NCBI GenBank assembly: GCA_963782465.1 | Contig: CAWAJR010000005.1 | Span: 558,001 to 622,000, forward strand | DNA: 64,000 nt | DNA from: JAODBJ01 sp963782465 | GTDB lineage: Bacteria; Actinomycetota; Acidimicrobiia; IMCC26256; PALSA-610 | Reading direction: 5' to 3' | In this document: piece after piece, positions 33,992-43,142 of the stretch | Numbering within the stretch: the first letter of the stretch is position 1 | Layout: every line of letters starts with the position of its first letter | The notes under the pieces: generated by a model | What the model was told of the DNA's origin: nothing | The model's input: the letters and a program-made list of their open reading frames with translations, nothing else | The model's database searches: none | Position numbers and translations under genes: made by a program

Positions 33992-35209
33992 ATGCGCATC
34001 AACCAGAACATCATGGCGATGGACGCCTATCGCAACTTGTCGACGACGCAAGACGAGATGGCGAGCAGCCTCGAGAAGTTGTCTTCGGGTTACCGCATCA
34101 ACAAGGCCGCCGACGACGCTTCGGGCCTCGTCATCAGCCAGGCGCTGCGCTCGCAGATCAGCGGCTTGAAGCAAGCGACGAGCAACGCGCAAGACGGTGT
34201 CTCGGTCGTCCAGACCGCTGACGGCGCGCTCAGCACGGTGCACGACATCCTCGGCCGTATGCGCGACCTCGTCATCCAGTCGGCCAACACCGCGTCGTCG
34301 GACGCGACCGCCCGCCAGGCGGCCCAGAACGAGATCAACCAGCTCCGGGCCGAGATCGACCGCATCGCCGGCACGACCTCCTTCGGCAGCCAGAAGCTGC
34401 TCGACGGCAGCTTCGGCGCCCAGGCTGCCCGGGCGAGCACCGTGCTCACCGGCACCGGTGGCGGCGTTGCCGTCGGTGCCGCCACCGCGACCTTCGACCT
34501 CACCATTGACGCCGGGTCCGGCACGAGCACCAGCGTGACGGTCACCGTCACGACCGGCACCTACACGACCGCCGCGTCGTTGCAGGCCGACCTCCAGTCG
34601 GGTGTGAGCGCGGCACTCGGCGCCGGCTTCACCGGTGACGTCACCGTGAGCGTGACCGACCTCGGTTCCGGTGCCTGGTCCGTCGAGTTCGCGCGGAACA
34701 GCGACTCGCAGGGCACCGGCATCACGATGGCGAACGTCGGCGCCGGCGTGAAGGGTGTGACCGCGGGAGTGTCGACCGCGACGACCGGTACCGGCGGTGT
34801 GTTCCAGGTCGGCGCCAACGTGACCTCGACCGACCAGATCCAGGTGTCCATCCAGGACATGCGCATCACCGGCGGGACCGTCGGTGCGTTCACCGCGCTC
34901 GGCGCGATCGACCTCACCAACACCGCGAACTTCGCGTCGGCCAACCAGATCGTCGACGACGCGATCACCGAAGTGTCGGACGTGCGGGGCCAGCTCGGTG
35001 CGGTCCAGAACCGGTTCGACTCGACGATCAGCAACCTGCAGGTCGCCTCGGAGAACCTCTCGGCTTCCGAATCCCGCATCCGCGACACCGACATGGCCCA
35101 GGAGATGGTGAGCTTCACGCGCGACCAGATCCTCTTGCAGGCCGGTACCGCGATGCTCGCGCAGGCCAACCAGGCGCCGCAGTCGGTGCTGAAGCTGCTG
35201 CAGGGGTAA
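33992..35209 (+). CDS. fliC: Flagellin 1
   Basis: A 405-residue flagellin: MRINQNIMAMDAYRNLSTTQ, then the D1 core SGYRINKAADDASGLVIS, and the C-terminal SASESRIRDTDMAQEMVSFT plus MLAQANQAPQSVLKLLQG. The middle is a Thr/Gly/Ala-rich D2-like insert of about 200 residues, a likely site for O-glycosylation by the Pse pathway encoded nearby. Exported through the flagellar type III system and polymerised under FliD. First of three tandem flagellins; 110 bp (34151-34260) are identical in all three. Confidence 0.95.
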   Translation: MRINQNIMAMDAYRNLSTTQDEMASSLEKLSSGYRINKAADDASGLVISQALRSQISGLKQATSNAQDGVSVVQTADGALSTVHDILGRMRDLVIQSANTASSDATARQAAQNEINQLRAEIDRIAGTTSFGSQKLLDGSFGAQAARASTVLTGTGGGVAVGAATATFDLTIDAGSGTSTSVTVTVTTGTYTTAASLQADLQSGVSAALGAGFTGDVTVSVTDLGSGAWSVEFARNSDSQGTGITMANVGAGVKGVTAGVSTATTGTGGVFQVGANVTSTDQIQVSIQDMRITGGTVGAFTALGAIDLTNTANFASANQIVDDAITEVSDVRGQLGAVQNRFDSTISNLQVASENLSASESRIRDTDMAQEMVSFTRDQILLQAGTAMLAQANQAPQSVLKLLQG

Positions 35210-35233
35210 CGCCGCGCGGCACGCGCTGGCCCG

Positions 35234-35264
35234 GTTCGCCGATATCAGGACGTAATCGGCGAAC
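35234..35264. terminator. Hairpin between flagellins 1 and 2
   Basis: GTTCGCCGAT and ATCGGCGAAC form a perfect 10-bp stem with an 11-base loop, 25 bp after the flagellin 1 stop. No T-run follows. It may terminate or attenuate transcription between the flagellins. The left arm also contains GCCGATAT, close to a sigma-28 -10 box, but no matching -35 box is present. Confidence 0.5.
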
Positions 35265-35346
35265 GCGCGGGCACCAGGTAACGGTCGCTCGTACCGAAAA
35301 CCTTCGGGTCACGGTCAACGTGACAAGAAGGAGAATGCACAAGGCC

Positions 35347-35379
35347 GCCAGGGACTGGCGCGCCGCGCACTCATGGAGG
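35347..35379 (+). promoter_or_regulatory. CsrA hairpin plus ribosome-binding-site-overlapping site, flagellin 2 leader
   Basis: GCCAG-GGA-CTGGC (35347-35359) is a perfect hairpin with GGA exactly in the loop, the preferred CsrA target form. CATGGAGG (35372-35379) is an exact CANGGANG that covers the ribosome-binding site ten bases before the GTG. The two GGA sites are 23 bases apart. An upstream GTCACG-GTCAA-CGTGAC inverted repeat (35308-35324) may be an operator or further leader structure. Confidence 0.7.
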
Positions 35380-35388
35380 AGAGCACCC

Positions 35389-36606
35389 GTGCAAATCAAC
35401 GAAAACATCATGGCGATGGATGCGTTCCGCAACCTCTCCACGAACCAGATGGGGATGCAGAGCAGCCTCGAGAAGCTGTCCTCGGGTTACCGCATCAACC
35501 GTGCCGCCGACGACGCGTCGGGCCTGGTCATCAGCCAGAGCCTGCGGTCGCAGATCAGCGGCTTGAAGCAAGCGACGAGCAACGCGCAAGACGGTGTCTC
35601 GGTCGTCCAGACCGCTGACGGCGCGCTCAGCACGGTGCACGACATCCTCGGCCGTATCCGCGACCTGGTCATCCAGTCGGCGAACACCGCGTCGTCCGAC
35701 TCGACCGCTCGCCAAGCCGCCCAGAACGAGATCAACCAGCTCCGTTCGGAGATCGACCGCATCGCCGGCACGACCTCCTTCGGCAGCCAGAAGCTTCTCG
35801 ACGGCAGCTTCGGTGCGCAGGCCGCGACCACCACGACCGTGCTCACCGGCACCGGTACCGGTGTCGCCGTCGGTGCCGCGACCGCGACGTTCACCTTGAC
35901 CGTCGACGCCGGCTCCGGCACGAGCACGAGCGTGACCGTCACGGTCACGACCGGCACGTACAACACCGCGGCGTCGTTGGAAGCCGACCTGCAGCGCGGC
36001 GTGAGCGCGGCGCTCGGCGCCGGGTTCACCGGTGACGTCACCGTGAACGTGACCGATCTCGGTTCGGGCGCGTGGGCAGTGAACATGGTCCGCAACTCGA
36101 CCGCCACGAACGCGGGGATCACCCTCGGCAACGTCGGTGCCGGCGTCAAGGGCGTGACCGCAGGCGCGCTGACGACCACCAACACCGCTGGTGGGGGCGT
36201 GTTCCAGGTCGGCGCCAACGTGACCTCGACCGACCAGATCGCGTTGTCGATCGCCGACATGCGGATCACGAGCGGGACCGTCGGGGCCTTCACGGCACTG
36301 AGCGCGATCGACGTGACCAACACGGCGAACTACGCATCGGCCCAGCAGATCGTCGACGCGGCGATCACCGAAGTGTCCGATGTGCGTGGTCAACTCGGTG
36401 CGGTCCAGAACCGGTTCGACATGACGATCAGCAACCTGCAGGTCGCCTCGGAGAACCTCTCGGCTTCGGAATCCCGCATCCGCGACACCGACATGAGCCT
36501 GGAAATGGTCAACTTCACCAAGAACCAGATCCTCGTGCAGGCCGGTACCGCGATGCTCGCGCAGGCCAACCAGGCCCCGCAGTCGATCCTGAAGCTCCTC
36601 CAGTAA
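35389..36606 (+). CDS. fliC: Flagellin 2
   Basis: A 405-residue flagellin beginning (M)QINENIMAMDAFRNLSTNQ. GTG 35389 is preferred: it aligns with flagellin 1 and has GGAGG upstream, whereas the longer frame extends into the leader. D0/D1 ends are nearly the same as in flagellin 3; 225 bp at the 3' end (36382-36606) are identical to 37799-38023. The central insert differs more. Likely co-assembles with the others in the filament. Confidence 0.95.
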   Translation: MQINENIMAMDAFRNLSTNQMGMQSSLEKLSSGYRINRAADDASGLVISQSLRSQISGLKQATSNAQDGVSVVQTADGALSTVHDILGRIRDLVIQSANTASSDSTARQAAQNEINQLRSEIDRIAGTTSFGSQKLLDGSFGAQAATTTTVLTGTGTGVAVGAATATFTLTVDAGSGTSTSVTVTVTTGTYNTAASLEADLQRGVSAALGAGFTGDVTVNVTDLGSGAWAVNMVRNSTATNAGITLGNVGAGVKGVTAGALTTTNTAGGGVFQVGANVTSTDQIALSIADMRITSGTVGAFTALSAIDVTNTANYASAQQIVDAAITEVSDVRGQLGAVQNRFDMTISNLQVASENLSASESRIRDTDMSLEMVNFTKNQILVQAGTAMLAQANQAPQSILKLLQ

Positions 36607-36619
36607 GGGAGTTACGTAG

Positions 36620-36657
36620 GAGAAGGGGGCGGGGCGCTCGGCCCCGCCCCCTTTCTC
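36620..36657 (+). terminator. Strong hairpin terminator after flagellin 2
   Basis: GAGAAGGGGGCGGGGC pairs with GCCCCGCCCCCTTTCTC around a GCTCG loop, with one bulged base. The stem is about 16 bp and very GC-rich, 13 bp after the stop codon. It ends in a short T-containing stretch. Good intrinsic-terminator candidate, implying flagellin 3 has its own promoter. Confidence 0.75.
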
Positions 36658-36766
36658 GTCCTTGTGGGTTGCATGCGTCACCTGACGCAAATTGGCTACA
36701 GCCGGTCGCGCCGGGCGCCGAGAACATTTTCGTCACGATGGAAGTGGCACAAAATGCACGCGGCGG

Positions 36767-36799
36767 GCCAGGGACTGGCTTGTCACGCACTCATGGAGG
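36767..36799 (+). promoter_or_regulatory. CsrA hairpin plus ribosome-binding-site-overlapping site, flagellin 3 leader
   Basis: The same elements as before flagellin 2: GCCAG-GGA-CTGGC (36767-36779) with GGA in the loop, and CATGGAGG (36792-36799) on the ribosome-binding site, 23 bases apart. The sequence further upstream differs from the flagellin 2 leader, so these parts are selectively conserved or copied. Confidence 0.7.
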
Positions 36800-36808
36800 A
36801 GAGCACCA

Positions 36809-38023
36809 GTGCAAATCAACGAAAACATCATGGCGATGGATGCGTTCCGCAACCTTTCCGCCAACCAGATGTCAATGCAGGGCAGCCTCGAGAAGCTGTC
36901 CTCGGGCTACCGCATCAACCGTGCCGCCGACGACGCGTCGGGCCTGGTCATCAGCCAGGCACTGCGCTCGCAGATCAGCGGCTTGAAGCAAGCGACGAGC
37001 AACGCGCAAGACGGTGTCTCGGTCGTCCAGACCGCTGACGGCGCGCTCAGCACGGTGCACGACATCCTCGGCCGTATCCGCGACCTGGTCATCCAGTCGG
37101 CGAACACCGCGTCGTCCGACTCGACCGCTCGCCAAGCCGCCCAGAACGAGATCGACCAGCTCCGTTCGGAGATCGACCGCATCGCCGGCACGACCTCCTT
37201 CGGCAGCCAGAAGCTTCTCGACGGCAGCTTCGGTGCGCAGGCCGCGAGCACGACGACCGTGCTCACCGGCACCGGTACCGGTGTCGCCGTCGGTGCCGCG
37301 ACCGCGACGTTCAACCTCACGGTCGACGCCGGCTCGGGTGCCAGCACGAGCGTGACCGTCACGGTCACGACCGGCACGTACAACACCGCGGCGTCGTTGC
37401 AGGCCGACCTGCAGCGCGGCGTGAGCGCGGCGCTCGGCGCCGGGTTCACCGGTGACGTCACGGTCAGCGTCGAGGACCTCGGTTCCGGCGCCTGGTCTGT
37501 GAACCTCACCCGCAACTCGACCGCGACGACGGCTGGGATCACCATCAGCGGCGTCGGTGCCGGCGTCAAGGGCGTGACCGCAGCCGCGGTGACGACCACG
37601 ACGAGTGGCGGCGGCGTGTTCCAGGTCGGCGCCAACGTGACCTCGACCGACCAGATCAAGCTGGCGATCGCCGACACGCGGATCACGGGTGGGACCGTCC
37701 AGGCGTTCACCTCGCTGGGCGCGATCGACGTGACCAACACGGCGAACTACGCATCGGCACAGCAGATCGTCGACGCGGCGATCACCGAAGTGTCGAACGT
37801 GCGTGGTCAACTCGGTGCGGTCCAGAACCGGTTCGACATGACGATCAGCAACCTGCAGGTCGCCTCGGAGAACCTCTCGGCTTCGGAATCCCGCATCCGC
37901 GACACCGACATGAGCCTGGAAATGGTCAACTTCACCAAGAACCAGATCCTCGTGCAGGCCGGTACCGCGATGCTCGCGCAGGCCAACCAGGCCCCGCAGT
38001 CGATCCTGAAGCTCCTCCAGTAA
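36809..38023 (+). CDS. fliC: Flagellin 3
   Basis: A 404-residue flagellin starting at GTG 36809 with (M)QINENIMAMDAFRNLSANQ. Same domain plan as its two neighbours, with conserved D0/D1 ends and a Thr/Ser/Gly-rich variable centre. It is closest to flagellin 2, including blocks of full nucleotide identity that suggest recent duplication or gene conversion. Followed by a strong hairpin. Confidence 0.95.
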   Translation: MQINENIMAMDAFRNLSANQMSMQGSLEKLSSGYRINRAADDASGLVISQALRSQISGLKQATSNAQDGVSVVQTADGALSTVHDILGRIRDLVIQSANTASSDSTARQAAQNEIDQLRSEIDRIAGTTSFGSQKLLDGSFGAQAASTTTVLTGTGTGVAVGAATATFNLTVDAGSGASTSVTVTVTTGTYNTAASLQADLQRGVSAALGAGFTGDVTVSVEDLGSGAWSVNLTRNSTATTAGITISGVGAGVKGVTAAAVTTTTSGGGVFQVGANVTSTDQIKLAIADTRITGGTVQAFTSLGAIDVTNTANYASAQQIVDAAITEVSNVRGQLGAVQNRFDMTISNLQVASENLSASESRIRDTDMSLEMVNFTKNQILVQAGTAMLAQANQAPQSILKLLQ

Positions 38024-38041
38024 GCGGGAAATCAGTCGATC

Positions 38042-38069
38042 AGGGTGGGGGACTTCTGTCCCCCACCCT
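38042..38069 (+). terminator. Hairpin terminator after flagellin 3
   Basis: AGGGTGGGGGAC, loop TTCT, and GTCCCCCACCCT form a perfect 12-bp stem 18 bp after the stop codon. No long T-run follows. It separates the flagellins from fliD. Confidence 0.72.
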
Positions 38070-38147
38070 CCTCGAGGGAATGACGGCGGTGCCGGAGCGG
38101 ACGGCCGCCATTGCCTCGAGGACCACAGCCAGCACCCGAGGTAGCAG

Positions 38148-40616
38148 ATGTCATCGACATCATCGGTCAGCGCATCATCACCGTCGATCTTGGGTTCGTC
38201 GGCGGCCGGGCCGCTGCTGCAGTTCAGCGGCCTCGGGAGCGGCATCGACACCCAGTCGATCATCCAGGCGCTGGTCGCGGTCGAGCAGAACAAGATCGAC
38301 ACGGTCTCTGCCGGCGTCACAAAAGACAACACCAAGCTGCAGACGTGGTCGACGATCACCACCGCGATCAGCACCTTGAAGACCGCCTCGGTCGCGCTGC
38401 TCCACCCGACCGACTGGACGCCGCTGACCGCGTCGTCGTCCGACGACAGCGTGGCGTCGGTCAGTGCCGGCAGCGGCACGCTCAACGGCACCTTGCAATT
38501 CACCGTCGACGCGCTCGCGTCGGCCGGTTCGGTGCGCTCCGCGAACGTGCTCAGCAGCACGACGACGGCGGTCGCAGCGGACCAGGCAGTGCTCGTCGCC
38601 GCGGGCGGTGGTGCACTGGGGTTCAAGACGTTCGCGTCCGACGACGCGCTCGCGCTCGGGACGCACACCATCACGGTGACGCAGTCGTCGAGCGGCGCGA
38701 CCAAGCTCGGTGACACCGCACTCGACGCGACGACCACCATCGCCGCCGGCGACACCCTCACGCTGAACGTGAACGGCACGAGCTACACCCTCGACAACAT
38801 CGCCGCCGGCACCTACACGCAGTCCGACCTGGCCGCGGCGATACAGACCGCGGCCGACGCCAAGGGTGCGGGGGTCAACGTCACGGTCGACCCGGCGACG
38901 AACAGCCTCAGCATCGCGACCCAGCGCGAAGGCTCGACGGCCACCTTCCAGCTCACCGGTGGCACCGCACTCGCGAAGCTCCACCTTTCGGCCGACGCGA
39001 CGCAACTGGTCGGCACCGACGGCAAGGTGCAGGTCGACGGGGGCGCCGAGCAGGTGTTCACCGACGTCGAAGCGGGCCAGACGGTCACACTGAACTCGAC
39101 CGCCGGTACCGTCACCGCGACGATCGCCGGTGGTTTGCGGGCCGGGACGGTGACCGCGAACAACGTGAGCGTCGGCGACGGTTCGCTCGCGACCGTCGTC
39201 GCGAACATCAATGCGGCCGGCGCCGGCGTGACCGCGACGACCGTACAGGTCGGCAACGGCACCTACCGCTTGCAGATCAACTCCAACACCACTGGTGCCG
39301 CGAACGGTTCGAACGTCGCCGACAGCGAGTTCAACAGCGCGGTCGGTTCACTGGTCGAGCTGACCCAGGCAAGCGACGCGAAGATCACCGTCGGTAGTGG
39401 GGCCGGCGCCTACAGCGTGACCTCGAAGAGCAACACGATCAGCGGGGTCATGCCCGGCGTGACGATCCAACTGAAGTCGCAGAGCACGACACCCGTGACG
39501 GTGAGCGTGAGCCGCGACTCGGCGAGCCTCGCCACCAAGGTACAAGCGCTGGTCGACGCGGCGAACGCCGTTCACGACGCGATCGCCACCGCGACCGCGT
39601 ACGACGCGTCGACGAACACCGCGTCGCCGTTGACCGGCGACCCGAGCGCGGAACGGATCATTTCCGACCTCGCGCTCGCGGTCACCGACGCCGTGCCGGG
39701 CGCGAACCCCGGGTCGCCGGGCCTGGCCGGGCTCCAGATCGGCTCCGACGGCAAGTTCACGTTCGACCAGGGCAAGTTCACGACCGCGTTCAATACCGAC
39801 CCGACCGGCGTCATGCGCTTGTTCACCCAGGGCGGCACGTCGGCGAACGCGGGCGTGAAATTCGTGTCGGCCGGCGACGGCGCGCAGGCCGGCGCGTACG
39901 ACGTGAACGTCACCGCGCTCGCGACCCAAGCCGACACCACCGGCTGGAACGGCACCTGGCCGTCGGCCGGTGGTCAGGTCATCAACGTGCGGGTCGGGTC
40001 GACCGTGATCTCGTACACGACGCAGGCCGGCGACACGCAGCAGGCCGCGGTGGCGGAGCTCAACAACCGCTTCGCCCAGGCCGGCTTCCAGATCCAGGCC
40101 TCGGCCAACGGGACCGGCATCGAGTTGAAGACGAGCCAGTACGGGACCGCGGCATCCTTCGACGTCGCGTGGGACGGCGTGAACTACAACACGATCGCCG
40201 GCACCAACGTGCAGGGCACGATCGGCGGCGTCGCCGCCGTCGGCACCGGCCAGCAGCTCGCCATCCCGTGGGACGACCCGACGATGGGTGGGCTGTCGCT
40301 GAACATCACGTCGACCGTCACCGGCGACCTCGGCGACTTCACCTACACGCCCGGTGTCGCGCAGCGCGTCTCCACGGCGATGACCCGGGCGACCGACCCG
40401 ATCTCCGGCTACGTCATCGGGGCCGAGAACTCGCTGAACAACGACGTGAAGAACATCAACGACCGCGTCGCCCAGATGCAGGACCACCTCGTCCAGTACC
40501 AGAACCAGCTGAACCAGCAGTACTCGAACCTGGAAACGGTGATCACGCAGTTGAAGGCAACCGGCTCGTACCTCACCAGCGTGAGCAACGCCCAGGCCGT
40601 CGCCGCCAAACAATGA
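38148..40616 (+). CDS. fliD: Flagellar filament cap protein FliD
   Basis: An 822-residue HAP2. The N-terminal FliD_N motif is FSGLGSGIDTQSIIQALVAV followed by a coiled coil. The C-terminal FliD_C region has DRVAQMQDHLVQYQNQLNQQ and the final helix YSNLETVITQLKATGSYLTS. The long middle (Thr/Ala/Gly beta-rich) makes it larger than enteric FliD (about 470), similar to other actinobacterial caps. It caps the growing filament and folds flagellin. Its stop overlaps an ATG of fliS. Confidence 0.93.
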   Translation: MSSTSSVSASSPSILGSSAAGPLLQFSGLGSGIDTQSIIQALVAVEQNKIDTVSAGVTKDNTKLQTWSTITTAISTLKTASVALLHPTDWTPLTASSSDDSVASVSAGSGTLNGTLQFTVDALASAGSVRSANVLSSTTTAVAADQAVLVAAGGGALGFKTFASDDALALGTHTITVTQSSSGATKLGDTALDATTTIAAGDTLTLNVNGTSYTLDNIAAGTYTQSDLAAAIQTAADAKGAGVNVTVDPATNSLSIATQREGSTATFQLTGGTALAKLHLSADATQLVGTDGKVQVDGGAEQVFTDVEAGQTVTLNSTAGTVTATIAGGLRAGTVTANNVSVGDGSLATVVANINAAGAGVTATTVQVGNGTYRLQINSNTTGAANGSNVADSEFNSAVGSLVELTQASDAKITVGSGAGAYSVTSKSNTISGVMPGVTIQLKSQSTTPVTVSVSRDSASLATKVQALVDAANAVHDAIATATAYDASTNTASPLTGDPSAERIISDLALAVTDAVPGANPGSPGLAGLQIGSDGKFTFDQGKFTTAFNTDPTGVMRLFTQGGTSANAGVKFVSAGDGAQAGAYDVNVTALATQADTTGWNGTWPSAGGQVINVRVGSTVISYTTQAGDTQQAAVAELNNRFAQAGFQIQASANGTGIELKTSQYGTAASFDVAWDGVNYNTIAGTNVQGTIGGVAAVGTGQQLAIPWDDPTMGGLSLNITSTVTGDLGDFTYTPGVAQRVSTAMTRATDPISGYVIGAENSLNNDVKNINDRVAQMQDHLVQYQNQLNQQYSNLETVITQLKATGSYLTSVSNAQAVAAKQ

Positions 40617-40651
40617 TCTCGAGCAAGAACCCCGAAGGGAACGGAATCCCG

Positions 40652-41053
40652 ATGCCTACGAGCACGATGCTCAGAAGCCGTTACGTCACCGACGCGGTCC
40701 AGACGATGTCGCCCGGGCGGCTCATCGTCGCCCTGTACGACCGGTTCATGCTCGACCTCGACCGAGCGGAAGCCGCGATCGGTGTGCACGACATTTCCGC
40801 ATCGCATGAGGCGCTGGTACACGCGCAGGAGATCCTGTACGAACTGCTCGGATCGCTCGACACGAAGCGCTGGCCCGCCGGAGCCCCGCTGCTCGCGATC
40901 TACCAGTACGCGATCAACGAGCTCGTCGCCGCGAACGTGGGCAAAGACGTCGCGCGCGTGATCGCGTGCCGCGACCTGCTCGAACCGCTCCGCGATGCCT
41001 GGCGACAGGCCGCCGGAATGACGGCTGAAACTCCGGCGGCGCGGACGGCATGA
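40652..41053 (+). CDS. fliS: Flagellin export chaperone FliS
   Basis: A 133-residue FliS, with RYVTDAVQTMSPGRLIVALY matching the YxxxxVxTxSPxxLxxxLYD signature and the four-helix body following (ALVHAQEILYELLGSLDTKRW). It binds the C-terminus of flagellin and prevents early polymerisation. I chose ATG 40652, preceded by AAGGGAACGG; an ATG at 40613 overlapping the fliD stop would add 13 residues. Confidence 0.92.
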   Translation: MPTSTMLRSRYVTDAVQTMSPGRLIVALYDRFMLDLDRAEAAIGVHDISASHEALVHAQEILYELLGSLDTKRWPAGAPLLAIYQYAINELVAANVGKDVARVIACRDLLEPLRDAWRQAAGMTAETPAARTA

Positions 41054-41355
41054 CCCGGGCGGGATGGGAAGCGGCGCTCGACGCCCTGGAACGCGACCTC
41101 GAAACGTTCGAGGGCGTGATCGACGACGCCGGGCGCCACGCCCCGCCTCCCGCCTTCGTCCCACCGGCGGACCTCGGCCCGCTGCCGGCCGAGCTCGCGC
41201 CCCGGGCAGCCGCGCTCGGCGTTGCGTACGAGGCCGCGCTCGAGCGCGCGACGACCTTCCAGGGGCAGGTTCGGGCGGAACTGCACAACCTGCCACGGGC
41301 ACGCGTCGAGAATGGCCCGCTCCAGCGCCCGACGCTGGTGAACTTCCAAAGCTGA
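41050..41355 (+). CDS. Small helical protein in the fliT position
   Basis: A 101-residue protein I do not recognise. It starts at an ATG overlapping the fliS stop (ATGA), so it is translationally coupled to fliS. The sequence is two helical segments (WEAALDALERDLETFEGVID and AALGVAYEAALERATTFQGQ) separated by a Pro-rich stretch, ending VENGPLQRPTLVNFQS. Gene order fliD-fliS-x and the small helical build suggest a FliT-type export chaperone, but sequence similarity to FliT is not evident. Confidence 0.7.
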   Translation: MTRAGWEAALDALERDLETFEGVIDDAGRHAPPPAFVPPADLGPLPAELAPRAAALGVAYEAALERATTFQGQVRAELHNLPRARVENGPLQRPTLVNFQS

Positions 41356-41380
41356 TTTCCGGTTCTGCCGATCAGATTCG

Positions 41381-43133
41381 GTGACCATTCCGGCCGGTGC
41401 ACCAGCTCAGGGCAACGTCGACGAGCTGCTGGAACGGGCCGTCGAGTTCCATCAGACGGGCGATTTCACCCGGGCAGAACAGCTGTACCGGAGAGCGATG
41501 CGCGTCGCGCCCGAAGACCCCGAGGTGTGGCATCTCTTCGGGGCCCTCCTCGCGGCCCGGGCGGTCGACGACGAGCAGCACGCGGAAGCCATCGCGCTGC
41601 TGCGGCGCGCGTCGGCGGCCCAGCTTCCCATCGACGAGCGCAACGCCGGCGTCCACAACAATCTGGGGAACGCGCTCCGTCGCGCGGGCCAGCTCGACCA
41701 GGCCGAGGTCGTGCTCCGGGCGATCGTGACGGCCGTACCGTCTTCGTGGGAGTCGTGGCACAACCTCGGACAGGTCTACAAGGAGCGGGGCCGGCCCAAC
41801 GAGGCCGCCGCCGCGCTCCGCCGATCGATCGCGATCAACCCCGACTACGCGCGGAACCACGCCGCGCTCGGCGAAGTGTTGTGCAGCCTCGGGCGGCTGA
41901 ACGCGGCGATCACCTCGCTCCAACGCACGATCGACCTCGGCCACCGTCAGCACGACATCGTCACCCGGCTCGCGCTCGTGCACCGGCAGCTCGGTGAGCT
42001 CGGCACCGCCGAAACCCTCTTGCGCGAGGTCGTGGAGATGCTGCCCGGCAGCCCGTGGGCGCACGCCAACCTCGCGGTGGTGCTCGCACAGACCGGGCAG
42101 TTCGAAGCGTCGACGGCCGCGCACGGGCGGGCCGTTGCCCTCGACCCGGAGAACGTGACGATCCGCGCCAACCGCGCTTCACGCGCGTCTCACCGCGGGC
42201 GACATCCCCGGCGCCTGGGAAGACTGGGAGTACGCGATCAAAGACGGCCCGCGCGGCCGCGAGCGCGACACGACGGCCCGCCGCTGGCACGGCGAAGACG
42301 TCGGGCGCGAAGGGCTCATGGTGTACCGGGAGCAGGGCATCGGCGACGAGATCCTGTTCGCTTCGTGCTACCCGGACCTCGCCGATCGGGCCGAACATCT
42401 CGTGATCGAATGCGACCCGCGCATCACGCCCCTGTTCGCGAGGTCGTTCCCCGAGGCAACCGTCCGCCCGCAGACGATCGACCGGCACTACGTCGAGCAG
42501 CTCCCCCAACCCGACTTCGACGCCGCGGTGCCCGCCGGTTCGGTGCCGACGTTGCTGCGGCGCAGCCTCGCCGACTTCCCGGATCGGCGTTCCTACCTCG
42601 TGGCCGATCCGGCGCGGATCGCATCGTGGCGGGAGCGCCTGTCGTCGATCCCGGGGCCTCGTGTCGGTATCTCGTGGCGAAGCAAGATGAACACCGCCGA
42701 ACGTCGCCTCGAGTACACGCGACTGCGGGAGTGGGCCGCGATCTTCGGTGTGCCGCACGCATCGTTCTTCAACTTGCAGTACGACGAATGCGAGCGGGAA
42801 CTCTGCGACGCGGAGCGCCGCTTCGGCGTACAGGTGCACCGCTGGTTGACCGTCGACTACATGAACGACTTCGACGACGTCGCCGCGCTCATGGCGAACC
42901 TCGATCTCGTGATCGCGCCACGCAACGCGGTCGCGATGCTCGCGGGTGCGCTCGGCGTGCCCACCGTGATGATGGGGAACCGCTGGGACTGGTCCGACCT
43001 CGGCACCGACACCTGTCCGTGGTTGCCTTCCGTTTCCCTCGTGTACCGAGAGATCGGCCAGGAATGGGACGACGTGCTCGCCACCGCGGCGGCGCGCGTC
43101 GAAGCATTGCGAGCCGGATTGAAACCCCACTGA
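41381..43133 (+). CDS. FlmG-like TPR-glycosyltransferase (putative flagellin glycosyltransferase), reading frame interrupted
   Basis: The first 260 residues are TPR repeats (VDELLERAVEFHQTGDFTRA, VWHLFGALLAARA, SWHNLGQVYKERGRPNEAAA, YARNHAALGEVLCSLGRL). Near 42172-42178 (ACCGCGCTTCACGCG) the frame slips, consistent with loss of a CG. The second frame resumes LTAGDIPGAWEDWEYAIKDG and runs through a GT-B-like domain (MVYREQGIGDEILFASCYPD, VGISWRSKMNTAERR, MANLDLVIAPRNAVAMLAGA, GVPTVMM). This order, N-terminal TPR plus C-terminal glycosyltransferase, is that of Caulobacter FlmG, which binds flagellin by its TPRs and attaches pseudaminic acid. It lies between fliS and pseB, matching that role. 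Confidence 0.8.
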
Positions 43134-43142
43134 GAGGCAGTT

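Noticed and set aside
35219..35245. Sigma-28 promoter for flagellin 2
   Set aside because: GCCGATAT is present but the -35 position reads GCACGCGC, and the box lies in a hairpin.
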